Notes: generated from the sequence alone by a model not told the origin. Positions 22,491 to 35,112 are shown, numbered from the stretch's first letter. The stretch: DNA of 64,000 bases from Epiperipatus broadwayi (GCA_028023455.1 JAQFVV010006306.1:1043001-1107000); one strand, 5' to 3'. Program-made: numbers and translations.

Positions 22491-23373
22491 GTTAGTTTGT
22501 AGTATTCCATATAGCAAAAAGTATAATATACTCTTATTATAAATTAATTATACTCTTATTATTAATCTTAAAGTGATATATTGGCTTGAAATTTAAACTT
22601 TTTTTTTATGTAAACTAAAATGTAATTTATAAATAGTTATTTTATCTGTATTTTTGTCTGATTATTTCACCTGTTTGTTAGTTAACCGTTAATTTGGTTT
22701 TTCATTTTCTGTCTCATTTGATATTGGTTTGAAAAACAGCTGATTGCAGCGAAAATAGTGATGTAATCGGCTGTTTAAAAAATGCGTTTCTATTACTACG
22801 TTAAATGTTTTTTAATACTTTACTATAACTGTCTTTCAATAATTTAATTAATGACATTTTCAGAATCGAATTAAAATAATTTCTCTTAAAAGAAATATAA
22901 GGCTTGTTATGTATGGATAGAAAAATCAGGCAGTTTAAATAAATGATGAAATAAATTTTTTAACAAGAAAAGTATTTTTTTTTTAAGCTTGTGAAAAAAT
23001 AATAATAGGAGATAATAAATTCGAAGAATTAATTAAAATTACATTTAAACAAGATTAATTTAAAATAGTTATTTATTAGATGGCCGAAAACGACTTGAAT
23101 CCCACTATTGTAAGATATAATTTTAGGATTGTCGATGAATGGCGCTTCAACTATCAAAGCAATGAATAAATAAATCCATAAGAAATTAAATGTATTTATT
23201 GCATTTCCCAAGCAGTCTTGAAGCAAGCAATTCTTCAAAAAGTAGTTGAGAATATTTTAAAAGTTGTCATTTCTTTTTCTTTTAAAAATAAGTTTATCTT
23301 CTATTAGATACAGGGGTAGTTAGCTCGCTACCCGGCTGAGGGAGCTACTATCTGAGCAAACAAGGTAATTAAT

Positions 23374-23868
23374 CATCATCACCCATTATCAATCCACTGC
23401 AGGATGGTCTCTCCGAGTACAATCCATCTCCGATCTCTAGCATCTCTTCTCCACATCACCCCTGCACACTTTCTTATTTCATCCATCCATCTCACATGTG
23501 GTCTCTTTCTGAGTCTTTTACAATCTCTTGGAATCCAGTTTAAGATTTCAATTGTCCATCTATTATCATCTCTTCTAGCAATATATCCAGCCCAACTCCA
23601 CTTCAGTCTTAATTTTTTCAATGAGGTCAGTGACACCTGTTTGTTCCCTTACCCATATATTGCTGTTTCAATCTCTTCTTGTTACTCCCAACATGCATAT
23701 CTCCATACTTCCTTGAGTGGTCTGAAGTATTTTGTGGATTAAAATGGGAAGCTAAAGGAGTGAAAGTAAATGGAGATTATTTAGATTTTGCAGATGATGT
23801 AATTGTTTTTGCAAATAATGCTTTAGAGTTGCAGGAAATGTTACAAGAGTTATCAGATAAATGTCAAA
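23374..23868 (-). pseudogene. RTE LINE fragment with 5' inversion
   Basis: The segment 23374-23727 reads on the minus strand as the RTE C-terminal domain (LKWSWAGYIARRDDNRW, WIPRDCKRLRKRPHVRWMDE) with its 3' tail at the left. The segment 23728-23868 reads on the plus strand as RT sequence (VFCGLKWEAKGVKVNGDY, FADDVIVFANNALELQEML). A single 12-bp TSD (AAGGTAATTAAT at 23362-23373 and 23869-23880) brackets both, so it is one insertion with an inverted 5' part and an internal deletion, the twin-priming signature. Confidence 0.9.
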
Positions 23869-24009
23869 AAGGTAATTAATAAAAAGAAAAAAGTTGTTAA
23901 CAGTTAACTGAGTGCAAAACTAGGTGTTATTACAGAAATTATCTACCAAAGAACATATTGGACAGGTAGCAACTTAAATGACCTATTTAGTCTTATTCTT
24001 TATCTTTTT

Positions 24010-24125
24010 AGAAAGTTAAAGGAATTATATAAAAACATTTACATTAGAGTGTATATGTGATTTATAAAAAGTAATGTATATGAATATATGAAGGAATGCA
24101 AAAACGTAAAGAAGATATAAGAATA
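24010..24125 (+). repeat. Family D element fragment
   Basis: The stretch AAAGTTAAAGGAATTATATA through AGAAGATATAAGAAT matches the right end of the palindromic element at 54825-55129. The hammerhead core is missing. Flanks TTATTCTTTATCTT and TTCTCCTTTATCTT may be a decayed TSD. Confidence 0.65.
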
Positions 24126-26583
24126 ATTCTCCTTTATCTTCTATGCAATGATTATTAACAATTATAATTAATAACTCCTTTTACATTTTGATCAATGCAA
24201 ACATTGTTTCTATTAATAGTTTTTATTTCTTTTCTTATTGTTTAAAATGGCTAGCATTCCTCACCAAAGTTTCAAAATATTTTAGTACTTACTGCCCAAC
24301 AGTTTTATCTTAGAGCTACAGAATATTTAAATACAAATGTCTAAATATTTTTTAGCTTTAGTGAAGACTGTTTAGTAATTAAAACGGTAAGAAAAAAAAA
24401 TTATTTGTAGAAACATTACATTTGCATTGAAGGAAATGTGGGAAAAAAGGAATTACTAATTACATGGCATGTACTATCTTTGATACTATATGGGTAATTA
24501 TTTATATGCTCTATGCTTTTTTTTACATACCTATAGGAGCTGTTGAACAAACACTACTGAAAATTCTAAGCAATGCGGTAAATTTGTTGCATACTTTTGA
24601 AATAAGACATTATTTAATGGATAGGATGTGATTTTTTTTTTTAAAAAAAAATTGATCAAATTTTGTAACCTTTTATCAAAATAATAATAATAAAAACAAA
24701 TTGTAAAAAAGTTGTACAATTTTAATGTTTTTTTTGTTCCCTTCCAATTTGAAAAATTTATGACTTAATTAACTATAATAATGAAATGAGCTTAATATAT
24801 AAATTTACAAAGAAAACATCAAAGTAATCCAGAATAAATTAGAACTACACACCCGTACAAAAACCCAAAGAAGATCTTGAGCAAACCATTTATATATATA
24901 TGTTAGATTTATCACTTAGTATCTTCAGTAGTGGTTAAGTAGTTCTTTCAAGTTTGTAAAAAATAAAAAAACATCGAGCCTATATCAAATGATTACAATA
25001 TGACCCTTCATACCTGCTAGTATTTCTAAATATATAATTATGCACATTCAGTATATAAGTCTTTTCTAAGATCTTAAGGCTTACAGAAATCATGAAAGAT
25101 CTGGACAACCTGTAAAATGGGTTGTGTTTGTAAAAATATGTATATTGCAATTCAACAATTATAAATTATAAGTCTTTTTGTACTCCAGAAAAAGTAAGGA
25201 AAATATGTTAGACGAATATTTTTTTTTTAGATCAGATAGAAATTAAAATGGTTTAATTAATGATTAATTTTGTGTAGGATTTAACAATAGAAAATATTCA
25301 CATAATATGTGATAAGAAAATTGTATTTGATAAATTACAAATATTTCTTGATAGAATAGAAATGGAACTGACCAATTAAAAACACCAAGAGGAAAACAAC
25401 TGATAACAATCAAAGCATGAACCCTGGATTTCTGGAGGCCAGATTACGCAAATAATGTGCGCAACAAAGTGCATGTTTCTCATTCCAGTGGATTTACTAA
25501 ATGAACTGTTGGTGGGAGATTGTAAGGAACAGGGACCAAAAGAAGCTTAAGAGACAGAGCAGTGCTTTAGGGTTGAGTCAGCGTAATTGTGAGCAGCAGC
25601 TGAATGAAGCCAAAGAAATACGTTAGTTTGAGGAGTTGAGCCAAAGTGTTTTGGAAACTGAGGCCAATAGAAACCATTCAAAAAGCAGCAAGTTGTTAAG
25701 TGCATCATGGGAGTTGAACCATAAGTGAATTATATATGCTGTGTTGGAGTGCATCAATAACTTGTTATTAATAATATTTCATCATTATCCAGTCCTTATT
25801 TAAATTTCATTTAATGATTTATTTGTTGGTATTCTGAGTGACTGCATTCAAGTACATAAAAATAATCCTACAAATTATTTTTTTTACCAATAAAGTAAAT
25901 ATTATTGGAATTAAAAAATAATTATTATTACATAAATGCAGTACATTAAGTACTTTCTAAATCCTAAGGCTTCCAGAAATTATAAATGATTTGGCTCATT
26001 TTAAAAATAGCCCCCATATGTATTTCTCACGTAAGGAATTTCCTGATCTTTCTTTACTTCTAGGCGTTTTGTACTTTGTAATAATTAATTCTCTAGAATG
26101 CATACCATACATGCTGAAACTTTATTGACTTTCTTTCTGACCAATCATTTTAATTAATACTACTTCGATTTTTAATTAAGTTTTCCAATACTTTTTAATT
26201 ACATGTATATTTTTGGAACAACTATTTTATATAGTTAATCTTTTATATAACAAATACAAACTTATTATTTTTCACATTGTACTTTATATATTTTATACTA
26301 ATACTATCATCAACTTTTTATTAAACAATCGTCCATTAATCGATATAACAGCTTAAAAACTATTAATATATAAATTGCATCCCTTTTTTTAAAAACCTTG
26401 TTTATTATTGAACTAATGTAATATGAAAATCCATGAGATAAAAAAAAATCATTAATAGATCTTGATTCATATTTTGCTTTGAAATTTTTATCGAAAGTGA
26501 TACAACTTATGGAAAAGGTCTAGATGTCAAAGAAATGGAAGAAATTATACAAAACTTGTAGCTCCCTATACTTACTCATTAGC

Positions 26584-26908
26584 CAGGGGTCCCCAACCCT
26601 ATGCCCGCGGGCACCATGGCACCCGCAGACCATTTTATGTGTGCCCGCCGCTATCCTAACGCGATAAAAAATTATTTATCTGATACAAATAAATTTAATT
26701 TTTAAAATTTCTTATAAATTATTGTATTATATTGTAATCAAATTGTAGGGCATACTACACTTTTACAGCGTAAATAAATATTTTTTTGTACATTGTGTAT
26801 TATTAACAATATCCAACTATAAATTTACATTGAAAAAATAAATGGTGCCCGCCACCTGGCTGATATTATAGAATGTGCTCTTAAGTGCAAAAAGGCTGGG
26901 GACCCCTG
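26584..26908. mobile_element. hAT non-autonomous element
   Basis: The ends are CAGGGGTCCCCAACCC and GGCTGGGGACCCCTG. The flanks TCATTAGC and CATTAGGC are consistent with an 8-bp TSD that lost a base. Inside, GCCCGCGGGCACC and GGTGCCCGCCACC extend the inverted ends. 325 bp, no ORF. Confidence 0.88.
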
Positions 26909-28068
26909 CATTAGGCTTTCTCTTATTGATTTAGCTGATCCTCCTCTTCCATTGCCAAATAACTTCTATGTTGATTCAGTTTTGGTATTGTTTAAGAATT
27001 GAAGTGTGTCCCAGTTATTATCCGAACAGTAAATTGGAAAAAAATCCTTTGCTTTTTTTTTAAAAAAAACAAAAGACCATTTTTGAAATAAAATATATTC
27101 AAAAACTTTTCTTGATAAACCTTTTTAATTATACTCATCATAGAATTCTCAAATTTTCAATAATTTGACCATATTTTATGATTTTAACATAGAAATTATT
27201 CATCATTGAAAAAACAGTACAGAGAATAATATTGAACAATAAATTATATGTCCACATATATAATACAAAATAAAATTTGCGTTAATTAAAAAACTATTGT
27301 AATAACAATAAAGTTATATTTATTTTTATTGTTATCCACTTATATATATATAAAAGTAATTTATATTACTGTTAAATAATCTCTACACAATCTTTCTTTT
27401 TTTTTTGGAAGGGACTACATTATAAAATTTTAATATTGTATAATTACTAATAATCATAATATTTATTTTTAATTATTAATCATTACTTGTAATTGTTTTC
27501 AATTCTTACAATCTTTTTATTTAAAACATATTCATTAAACATGTCTTTGATGTTAATTAAATAACAATTGGAAAATACAAAAAAAAATATAAATATTTTT
27601 TATATTTATTTATTATATTTTAAAAATATTACTTGTTATATTTGAATGATGTTTTTAAGCACTTTATTGGTTTTCTTTTATAAACTAAATAATTTCAAAA
27701 AATGACATGTACTTTTCCTAATTCCAGTTGACCATTCTTGTCTCATTGCAACAATCCTCAATCTATTTAATAACTGTATGCTTCTTTTAATTCCATGCTA
27801 TGTAAAAGATTAAGTAAAAGAGATTAACATTTTGTTTTGGGGTGTTTGGTCAGACAAATGTTTCGTTATTGATTTTCTCATTAGATCTAGATGTTTAAAA
27901 TATACATTTTAGAAAATATAATTAATGAACTAAAATAAAAATTAAATTTTTAAAATAATTATTAATTACTATGAAATGATTGAATTATTTACTTCATTAA
28001 ATTGTAAATACTATATATACGTGCTGTGTGCATAATGAAGCTAGCATATATTGAAAAATGATATATTA

Positions 28069-28110
28069 ACTGAGCTAGAGACTTCTTGCTCTCATATTCA
28101 TAGCTACTAT
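28069..28110 (-). ncRNA. Hammerhead-like motif, CTATGA variant (degenerate)
   Basis: Minus strand: AGCTATGAATAT, stem II GAGA-GCAAGAAG-TCTC, then TAGCTC where GAAAGCGCT is expected. It is the left-arm partner of the motif at 29526-29572. Confidence 0.4.
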
Positions 28111-28309
28111 TTTGTTAAAAAGTGCATTCTTAGAAGGAAAATTTATGCAAAATAATGCAAATTAGTTATAACTGCCATTGCATTATATTAATACTGCTGC
28201 ACTTGTCAATAGATGGCTCATCGATGCGAGTATACCATTTACTCATTATTCAATTTTGTTGGAAAAATCAAGCAAGCAATCATTCCACCAAGTTTTAAAC
28301 TAGCAATTC

Positions 28310-28640
28310 TTGACATCACAGAGCTCTATGAATCAATTGGCAGCACAGTCTATTGAGATCATTAATGACGCACTCATAGCCAGTAACTGTCCACACACAC
28401 ACATCAAATTCATTTATGAATTTCTAAAGTGGCTCAACCTGAACATAGTCGCAACATTCAGGAATAAATGGTTCAAAATGATCAATGGTTGGTCAATGGG
28501 TCTTCCGCTTTGCGGCATAATCTCTACCATTGTGCTGAACCGTCGTGAAAAGCTCACATTACCAAGATTCTTCGGTTCAACCCCACATCACATATACCTA
28601 AAATATGTGGATGATATATTCGTTGCAGCTCCTGACCGCA
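28310..28640 (+). pseudogene. PLE reverse transcriptase remnant
   Basis: This open segment contains INGWSMGLPLCGIISTI and the catalytic motif YLKYVDDIFVAAP. The G(W)SMGLPL block is typical of Penelope-like reverse transcriptases, related to telomerase RT. The upstream fingers are absent, and the reading breaks into stops after the DD motif. Confidence 0.87.
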
Positions 28641-29139
28641 TTATTTTTTAACTACACATCAGTCTCCAGAACATCTCCAAACTCACACCTACAAAGCTGA
28701 AAACCAAACACAACAGGTCACATACCTGGACATATGTGTAAGCAGAAATCATAATCACCTTGATTATACTATGACAGTCAAGCCAGTTGAAGTAAGAGGT
28801 ATAACACACCCTACTCCTACTCCCATAAAGTAACAGGCTTATCCTTATTCTTGTTCAGAAATCATGAGCTATATAAGTATGAAGCGGACAAAAGGCACAA
28901 TCTTACCCAATACATGGCTGATCTAACTAAAATAGGTTACTCATAATTTTTGATCAATAGGAAAGTAAATAAATTTTTAGCACAAAATCAACCACACCAA
29001 GGATAATAAGCCAAGAATTCTTATACTATACATTGAGTGTCAGTAATAAATTAGCTAAGGACTTCACCATCACATATCGATCGCCTCCCAATACAAACAG
29101 ACATCAATAATTCCAAGGACAGAATTACACCTGAACTCA

Positions 29140-29470
29140 TCCCTCAGCTCATGTATAAGATGGCCTGCCCACAAGCTAACTGCCAGGCCGCATATTATGG
29201 GGAGACCAGGACCAATATTGCCAACAAAGTGGCTCAGCATAAATACATTTTACAATAAAACTAAAATCAAACGGGAAGGCAATTCCATCTTTGTTGAGCA
29301 CGAAAAAACAACAGGACAGATTCGAATCCATGTCTGCTAACATCGTTTGCTCAGCAAGACACAAGGCTAAACGCAAGATCAGAGAAGCATTATACATAGC
29401 AAGTGATCCTAGTTCCATTAATTGAAGAGAAGTCTGCTTTGCCCTGTCCCAAAAATGGCAGTTATAACTA
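29140..29470 (+). pseudogene. PLE GIY-YIG nuclease remnant
   Basis: The reading LMYKMACPQANCQAAYYGET and TNIANKVAQH matches the start of a PLE C-terminal GIY-YIG domain. With frame changes it continues to IREALYIASDPSSIN and REVCFALSQ. The same tail occurs in the relic at 46871-47155 (VKEAFYIANDLSAINRREA), showing one family. Confidence 0.78.
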
Positions 29471-29525
29471 ATTTGCATTATTTTGCATAAATTTTCCTTC
29501 TAACAATGCAGTTTTTAACAAAATA

Positions 29526-29572
29526 GTAGCTATTAATAGGAGAGCAAGAAGTCTCAAAGCGCTCAGCTTAGC
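29526..29572 (+). ncRNA. Hammerhead-like motif, variant core (degenerate)
   Basis: GCTATTAATAG, stem II GAGA/TCTC with the same GCAAGAAG loop, then AAAGCGCTCAGC. G12 of GAAA is missing and one core base differs, but the layout equals that at 59.8 kb. Confidence 0.42.
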
Positions 29573-30315
29573 TTTCTTTTCTGTGCATACAGCACATATA
29601 TATAGTAAAATAATTATTAAATAATTCTAAAAATATTTTTCAATAAAGCTGCATTTTGTTAAATGTTATAAATAAAACATGATGGCACATTTAACTGGTT
29701 CTGCAATTAATTCTAGAGATAGAGAAAATGCAGTCAACAAACATTATATTTAAAAATTTAATAAAGTATTTATTAAATTCTCTTTTAAAGATATGCAAAA
29801 AAATTGCAGATGATAATTTACTTAGAAATAAATCAGATGACAGATTTTATTATTGCTGTTGTAATTTGGAACTTTTTTGCTTGTAAGTGATTTTATATTC
29901 TTATTTTTGAATAAATAAAGGTTTTAAAAGCATGTTAGATGCATACATATATATAATATAAAAATATTTGCAATATTATCTTTATCTAGTAATTGTAAAT
30001 CTTGCACTCTGCAGTATGAATTGCAATATGTTAAAAACAAGTTTCTTTATGTGTTTTTAGCTAGAACTTGATTTGAGAATATATGACCCTAAGCGAACTT
30101 ATTTTTAGATCCCAATAAACTGATTTGTTGCAATATTTTGCAAACATAACAAAGCTTTGCTATAGCCATAATTCTGATAGTAATCAAAACCAATCGACTC
30201 TTCAAGCAAAAGCATTATATAGCTCTCCCAATTCACATTTAACATCAGCTTTAAGATTAGTAATTGTTTCTATCAATTTATTTAAAAACTATTACAGCAT
30301 GCATAATAAAAATAA

Positions 30316-30386
30316 TAGTTTTACTGCTCTGGATGCAATCCATGGAGTTGTTTTACTGCTTTGGAAGCGATCCATGGAACTGAAGC
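30316..30386 (+). repeat. Short tandem duplication of about 33 bp
   Basis: TTTTACTGCT, then TGGA and ATCCATGGA occur twice in a row with a few differences (around 30319-30351 and 30352-30384). No function is recognised. Confidence 0.6.
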
Positions 30387-30691
30387 ATCATTCTGGTACT
30401 TTATGACTGCACCAAATCGTAAGTCTGCATAATGTATTGAAAAATCCTGGAACAGATTTTTAGATATAGGGTTATATTTTGAAAAATGAAAACGAGAATT
30501 ATTTAAGCTTTCATGATTTGGACTCTATAGATATGAAAGTTGGGGCCTGGAAGAAAATGATAAGAGAAGTATAAATAATTTTGAACTATGATATTGCAAA
30601 AGATTTTTGAGAATATCATGGAATATAAGGAAAACAGATAAGTGGATGTTTGATCAGATTAGAACTGAACTTTATTTTGCAGTACAAATGA

Positions 30692-31370
30692 CTTGATTGA
30701 AATTGTTTTATCGCAGTCATGTTTTTAGACGGTCTCCTTCATTGGAAGTGGAAAAAATGCTTCGGGGGGGGGTAATGGCTTTATATCTTGGGAGTTCATA
30801 AGAAGTGTGAGTGGCAGAATCGATCCTGGGACCTCCCGATCCCAAGCCGGACATTTACAAACTACCAAAACGCACAGGGTGATGTATACGACTTTATTGC
30901 TTGAGAATTCATAAGAAATTCGGGTGCCAGAATCAATTGACTTGATTGAAATTGTTTTATCGCATTCATATTTTAAGATGGTCTCCTTCATTGGAGGAGG
31001 AAAAAATGCTTGGGGGGGGGGTGCTAATGGCTTTATATCTTGGATGATAATTCATAAGAAATGTGAGCAACAGAATCGATCCTGGAACTTCCCCGATCCC
31101 AAGTCAGACATTACAAACTACCAAAACGCACAGGGTGATGTATCACAACTTTATTGCTTGAGAATTCATAAGAAATTCAGGTGCCAGATTCAATTCTGGG
31201 ACCTCATGATCTTAAGTCAGACGCTTTCCCAACTGTGCCAAACTGCGGAGAATAAAAAAAAGACATACGGCTTTATTGCTTGGGAATTCATACAAAATTT
31301 GAGTGCCAGAATCAGTCCTGGGACCTCCCAATCCCAAGTCAGATATTCTACCAACTATCATTGAACAAAA
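30692..31370 (-). repeat. Tandem tRNA-derived (SINE-like) repeats
   Basis: A unit of about 247 bp occurs twice (30692-30938, 30939-31185), followed by two further related monomers to 31370. Read on the minus strand, a monomer has TAGTTGGTAGA (A box), CTGACTTGGGAT (anticodon-like loop with TGG), GGGAGGTCCCAGGA and GATTCTGGCA (B-box region). This recalls a tRNA of proline type. Poly-G runs near 30765 and 31012 mark unit ends. Partial ORFs here are incidental. Confidence 0.65.
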
Positions 31371-31727
31371 ATATCTGCCAGCCGTGAGTGAATAGTGTCC
31401 ATCGTTATGATAATGATTACCGTTAAGCAGTTTGAAAAACTAAACAAATGATGAATCATTCTGGGAAAATGCTGATTATATGATAGCCAGGAATTGAAAA
31501 CAATTTTATGAAACAGTAATAAATTCTTGATAATTTTTAATGTTTATGTTAGAATTCTCAAATTAAAATAGAATATTAAGGGAGTAGGAACCAGTAGCAA
31601 CTACTGCAAGTATAATTGTACTAAACAAAAGCAAAACTCTCCATACAGTAGTGCCACCCTGTGCTAACCAAAGTAATCAATAGATGCCAGAAGGCTTGTG
31701 CATAAAATTCCTATCTAGTGCATACTC

Positions 31728-31786
31728 ATCCAATATCCCCAGACTAGTTTCTGGCTTGTGGCCATCATCAGTGAGGAGCCTTGGAT
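31728..31786 (-). ncRNA. Hammerhead ribozyme, family C (left arm)
   Basis: Minus strand order: ATCCAA and TCCTCA (stem I 5' strand), CTGATGA, stem II TGGC-CACAA-GCCA, GAAAC, TAGTC (cleavage after GTC), then TGGGGA and TTGGAT pairing to the 5' strand with one G-U. All invariant core bases are present. Stem III is minimal; ACTAGT is self-complementary, so dimer cleavage is possible. Confidence 0.88.
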
Positions 31787-31986
31787 CTGAGAGCACTGCA
31801 CCTAGATCTTAGGATCTAATGCAACCCTCCAGCAGCCATCTTTTAACTCTACTTTACTACAAAACTATGAGAATGAAATTGAAAACACAAAAATATTTCA
31901 ATCTATGCTCAGTAGCTTATATAGTCATAAAAGGTGGCTGCTGGAGGGTTGCATTAGATCCTAAGATCTAGGTGCAGTGCTCTCAG

Positions 31987-32045
31987 ATCCAAGGCTCCTC
32001 ACTGATGATGGCCACAAGCCAGAAACTAGTCTGGGGATATTGGAT
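31987..32045 (+). ncRNA. Hammerhead ribozyme, family C (right arm)
   Basis: This is an exact sequence copy of the left-arm ribozyme in the opposite orientation: CTGATGA, TGGC/GCCA stem II, GAAAC, TAGTC and a two-part stem I (TCCTCA/TGGGGA and ATCCAA/TTGGAT). It should be catalytically competent by sequence. Confidence 0.9.
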
Positions 32046-33834
32046 GAGTATGCACTAGATAGGGATTTTATGCACAAGCCTTCTGGCATCTATTGATTAC
32101 TCTGGTTAGCACAGGTTGGCACTACTGTATGGAGAGTTTTGCTTTTGTTTACAATAATTATGTGCTAGTATGAGATGGTGATCATGTGATGCTTAGTGGT
32201 ATAATTGTACTAGTATTATTCCCTTACCTAGTTATACTTGTTTTTGCAGTAAAGAATTTAGCTTCTTCTCTCGAGGTTCAGGTTCATTGACACATGGAAC
32301 CAAATAGACTTCCCCCGAAATAGCCGGAGTTGTTCCTGCTCTCTAATATATACGACCATTGCTATATTATCTTTGTGGTACTAATACGGTAGTGGGTAGT
32401 GCCGTGTGTTGTCTGAAGGTTAAATTGCACTCATATTTCACATGCAGTCACTGGTGTTTACTATTCCTCATCATTTGGTTTACTTTCTGTTAAAAGTGAT
32501 ATTATGCCTACAGGACAAACTTGACCCTGGTGTATATAAGCGTGGTGGCGGTTAACATGTGTTATAGCTTTAGGACATTAGTATGCTAAAACTTTAGTAT
32601 TATGCCTTCTCCCACATGTACTCTCCATTATCATGATTGTAAAATAATTTTTACATTTTGAATTACTTAATATTTTGTACCTTATGCTGTGTAACAATAT
32701 TGAGTTTCATGATAATTTGTTTAATACATTTATTAAAATAAGAATTTAGCATAAGGAACATACATTGTGTTTTATAGATTGCTTAAATCTTATATTGAAA
32801 TTATTAAAAGTTCTTTGAAAATAATCTTAAATTATTTTCTAGTGAAATTTAAAAATATTTTTGTTTAAAATTGCCCTTTCACGTTCATATATGAAAATAC
32901 ATTACTATCCCCATTTTCTATATATTGTATCTTGGCCATGCACACAGTTTTTTTAAAATATAAATTTAATAATAAAACCTTATCCACTGATAGTGCAGAT
33001 AAGAAAACAATTATTACCGCCTTTCTTTCTCACAATCTTATTTGAAATGAAATTGGCTAATATCATTTTTACATCCTTCAAAACTAAAATCATTTATATT
33101 GAAAAATACTTAACTATTTTACATTTTAATTATAAAAGACTAGGCAAACGAATAGATGATTGATTTTGACAGCTTTCAGCAGACAAGCGGGGGGGAAAAA
33201 AAAAAATTCTTCTTTATCTAAAATGCGATTTTAAAAGATTGAGGAAATAAAATATCTTTCTAAATTTGATTTTGTTATTTATTTCCTAGCATTATGTCCA
33301 TGTCAAATATAAATTATGTAATCACATTCATGTAATGTTATTACTAGTAAGAATAGTTAATCAAAAAAAAAAAAGGGTTGTAAGTGGGAAGGGAGGGGGT
33401 AGGAGGTATTTGTCTAGTTAAAAAAAAATCTTTCTATTGGATTTATTATGTAGATTTTTTTTTAAGTTTTATGAATATATATCCTAAAATGCAGGATCAT
33501 TGGCCAAGATATCTTCACATTCATGCTAGCTCATTAGTCCTTTCTTTCATATGGTGTACCAGATGTACATTTGTATATAATTAACAAAATGGAAACTATG
33601 TCTAAGGGATAATAAAAATTGCTGAACAAGGTATACTGTATATTCAAAAATATTGGCATTAATAGGCATACGTTCAAGTTTTTAGCAAGAAGCAATAGTC
33701 TCTGAAGGGATACAAATCATGGAAAAATCGTATCCAGTTTCAGTTTGTAAATTAATGTGAAGCTTGTGAACCCCATGTCTGTTGTTCACTATTAAAAAAT
33801 GTTAAATTATACGAGATGTATGCATACTTATAAA

Positions 33835-33962
33835 CAGTGAGGATTGACAATTCCTCAACAAGCTTTGTGATAAATGCTTAGCCAGAGTCAGCACTTAAAA
33901 TATCCCTGTCAGGAACCCCTGACCATGGTAAACAGTGAGGATTGCCAATTCCTCACTGTTTA
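33835..33962. repeat. Repeated AAACAGTGAGGATT motif with hairpin
   Basis: AAACAGTGAGGATTG occurs near 33835 and 33930. The second copy forms a perfect 12-bp hairpin, AAACAGTGAGGA with TCCTCACTGTTT, over an 8-nt loop. Origin unknown. Confidence 0.6.
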
Positions 33963-35112
33963 TAACTTACAAGCTTAAGAGATAGGGTCATGTGATCTAT
34001 GACTCTTATTTGAACATATATATACTTATTTTTTATAATTTCTTTTGATTCTCTAATTTATGCTGTTTATAATATTAATCCAATGTTATCATTTAATTAT
34101 GTTTTGCTCAATATTATGCAAGCAAATCTATAATGTAACCAAAGTTAAATATATAATAAAGCCCTTTAAAAGATAATGGTGTTCAATAATCTATTCTGGA
34201 ATTAGCATTTTGTTTAACTATACATTATTTGATAGATATGTATTTGCTGTATTTTTGATTTGTTTTTTATTTTTGTAGTATTCTATTTTTTTATTTGACT
34301 TTGGATTTGAATGTGCTTTATTGGATTTTAAAGAATCAATTTTTCTGATTTTATTTCTTCGTTGTAAATCTGGTTCCAGATTGATGTAATTTTTACATTT
34401 TTTATATATCTATAAATACTGTATAATTGTCCACTTATATCAGGCTATATCTGATTGAATCAGTACTTGATACTGTGCCGGTCATAATCGTGTATTCATT
34501 CAACAAGACCAATAATCCAAGCAAAAGTACCTTGAATCCAACCATGCACAAGATACATATGTCAGGACAAGGATGAATCCTAACCTATTTGCCTAAACTA
34601 TTGCCTCTCTAACTAATGGATAACGTTTGTGATGACACTAGCAGTGCTTGGTTTTATTCCGTCCCAGCTGGAGGTCATGGTTCACATAGAGACTCAAAAT
34701 AATAAGAGGGTTTATGTGAAAAATCAATGATTTAATGGATTCTGACGATTGCAGAACGGTACTGATATGGTTTGATCGATTACTAATGGTTTGAACCGTA
34801 ACAATGATAATTCTTTATGGCAACATTATAAAAAAGTGAATTTACATCAAATAAATATTATAAACAAATAGAGTAATTAACCTTAGAGATTGGGAGTGAT
34901 GACAAACTAAGCTTATTTAAATGACAATATTATAGGAATTTATTAAAGAATTTAGTACAAAATAAGTAGTCTTTGTTTATACAACTTGGTTATTTTCTTT
35001 AATTCTTTTGATATGGCTTTGACAAACAATGTAAAAGTTTGTTAATTGGCCGGCCAAAAACCAATCAGCAATACAATAAGATATTACAAATAAATTTGTT
35101 TTATATATATAT

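Larger units (their letters stand above)
27966..29605 (+). mobile_element. Penelope-like element with 15-bp TSD
   Basis: A perfect 15-bp TSD (TAAAATAATTATTAA at 27951-27965 and 29606-29620) encloses this copy. Inverted terminal segments of about 150 bp (around 28016-28172 and 29457-29604) surround remains of a PLE ORF on the plus strand: reverse transcriptase at 28310-28640 and GIY-YIG nuclease near 29140-29470. Inverted flanking terminal copies are a known PLE arrangement. The ORF is 5'-truncated and full of stops. Confidence 0.87.
31624..32198. repeat. Palindromic hammerhead element, family C, 14-bp TSD
   Basis: A perfect 14-bp TSD (GTATAATTGTACTA at 31610-31623 and 32199-32212) brackets two arms in inverted orientation (about 31629-31836 and 31934-32147) around a 95-bp spacer. 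Each arm contains a complete hammerhead motif. The right side extends past the arm to GATCATGTGATGCTTAGTG. The arm tip AGCAAAACTCTCCATACAG is the start shared with the insertions at 10858 and 19496. No ORF. It is probably a non-autonomous PLE-related element. Confidence 0.9.

Noticed and set aside
30924-31364. 146-codon ORF
   Set aside because: It runs through antisense tRNA-derived tandem repeats; internal protein repeats follow the DNA repeats.
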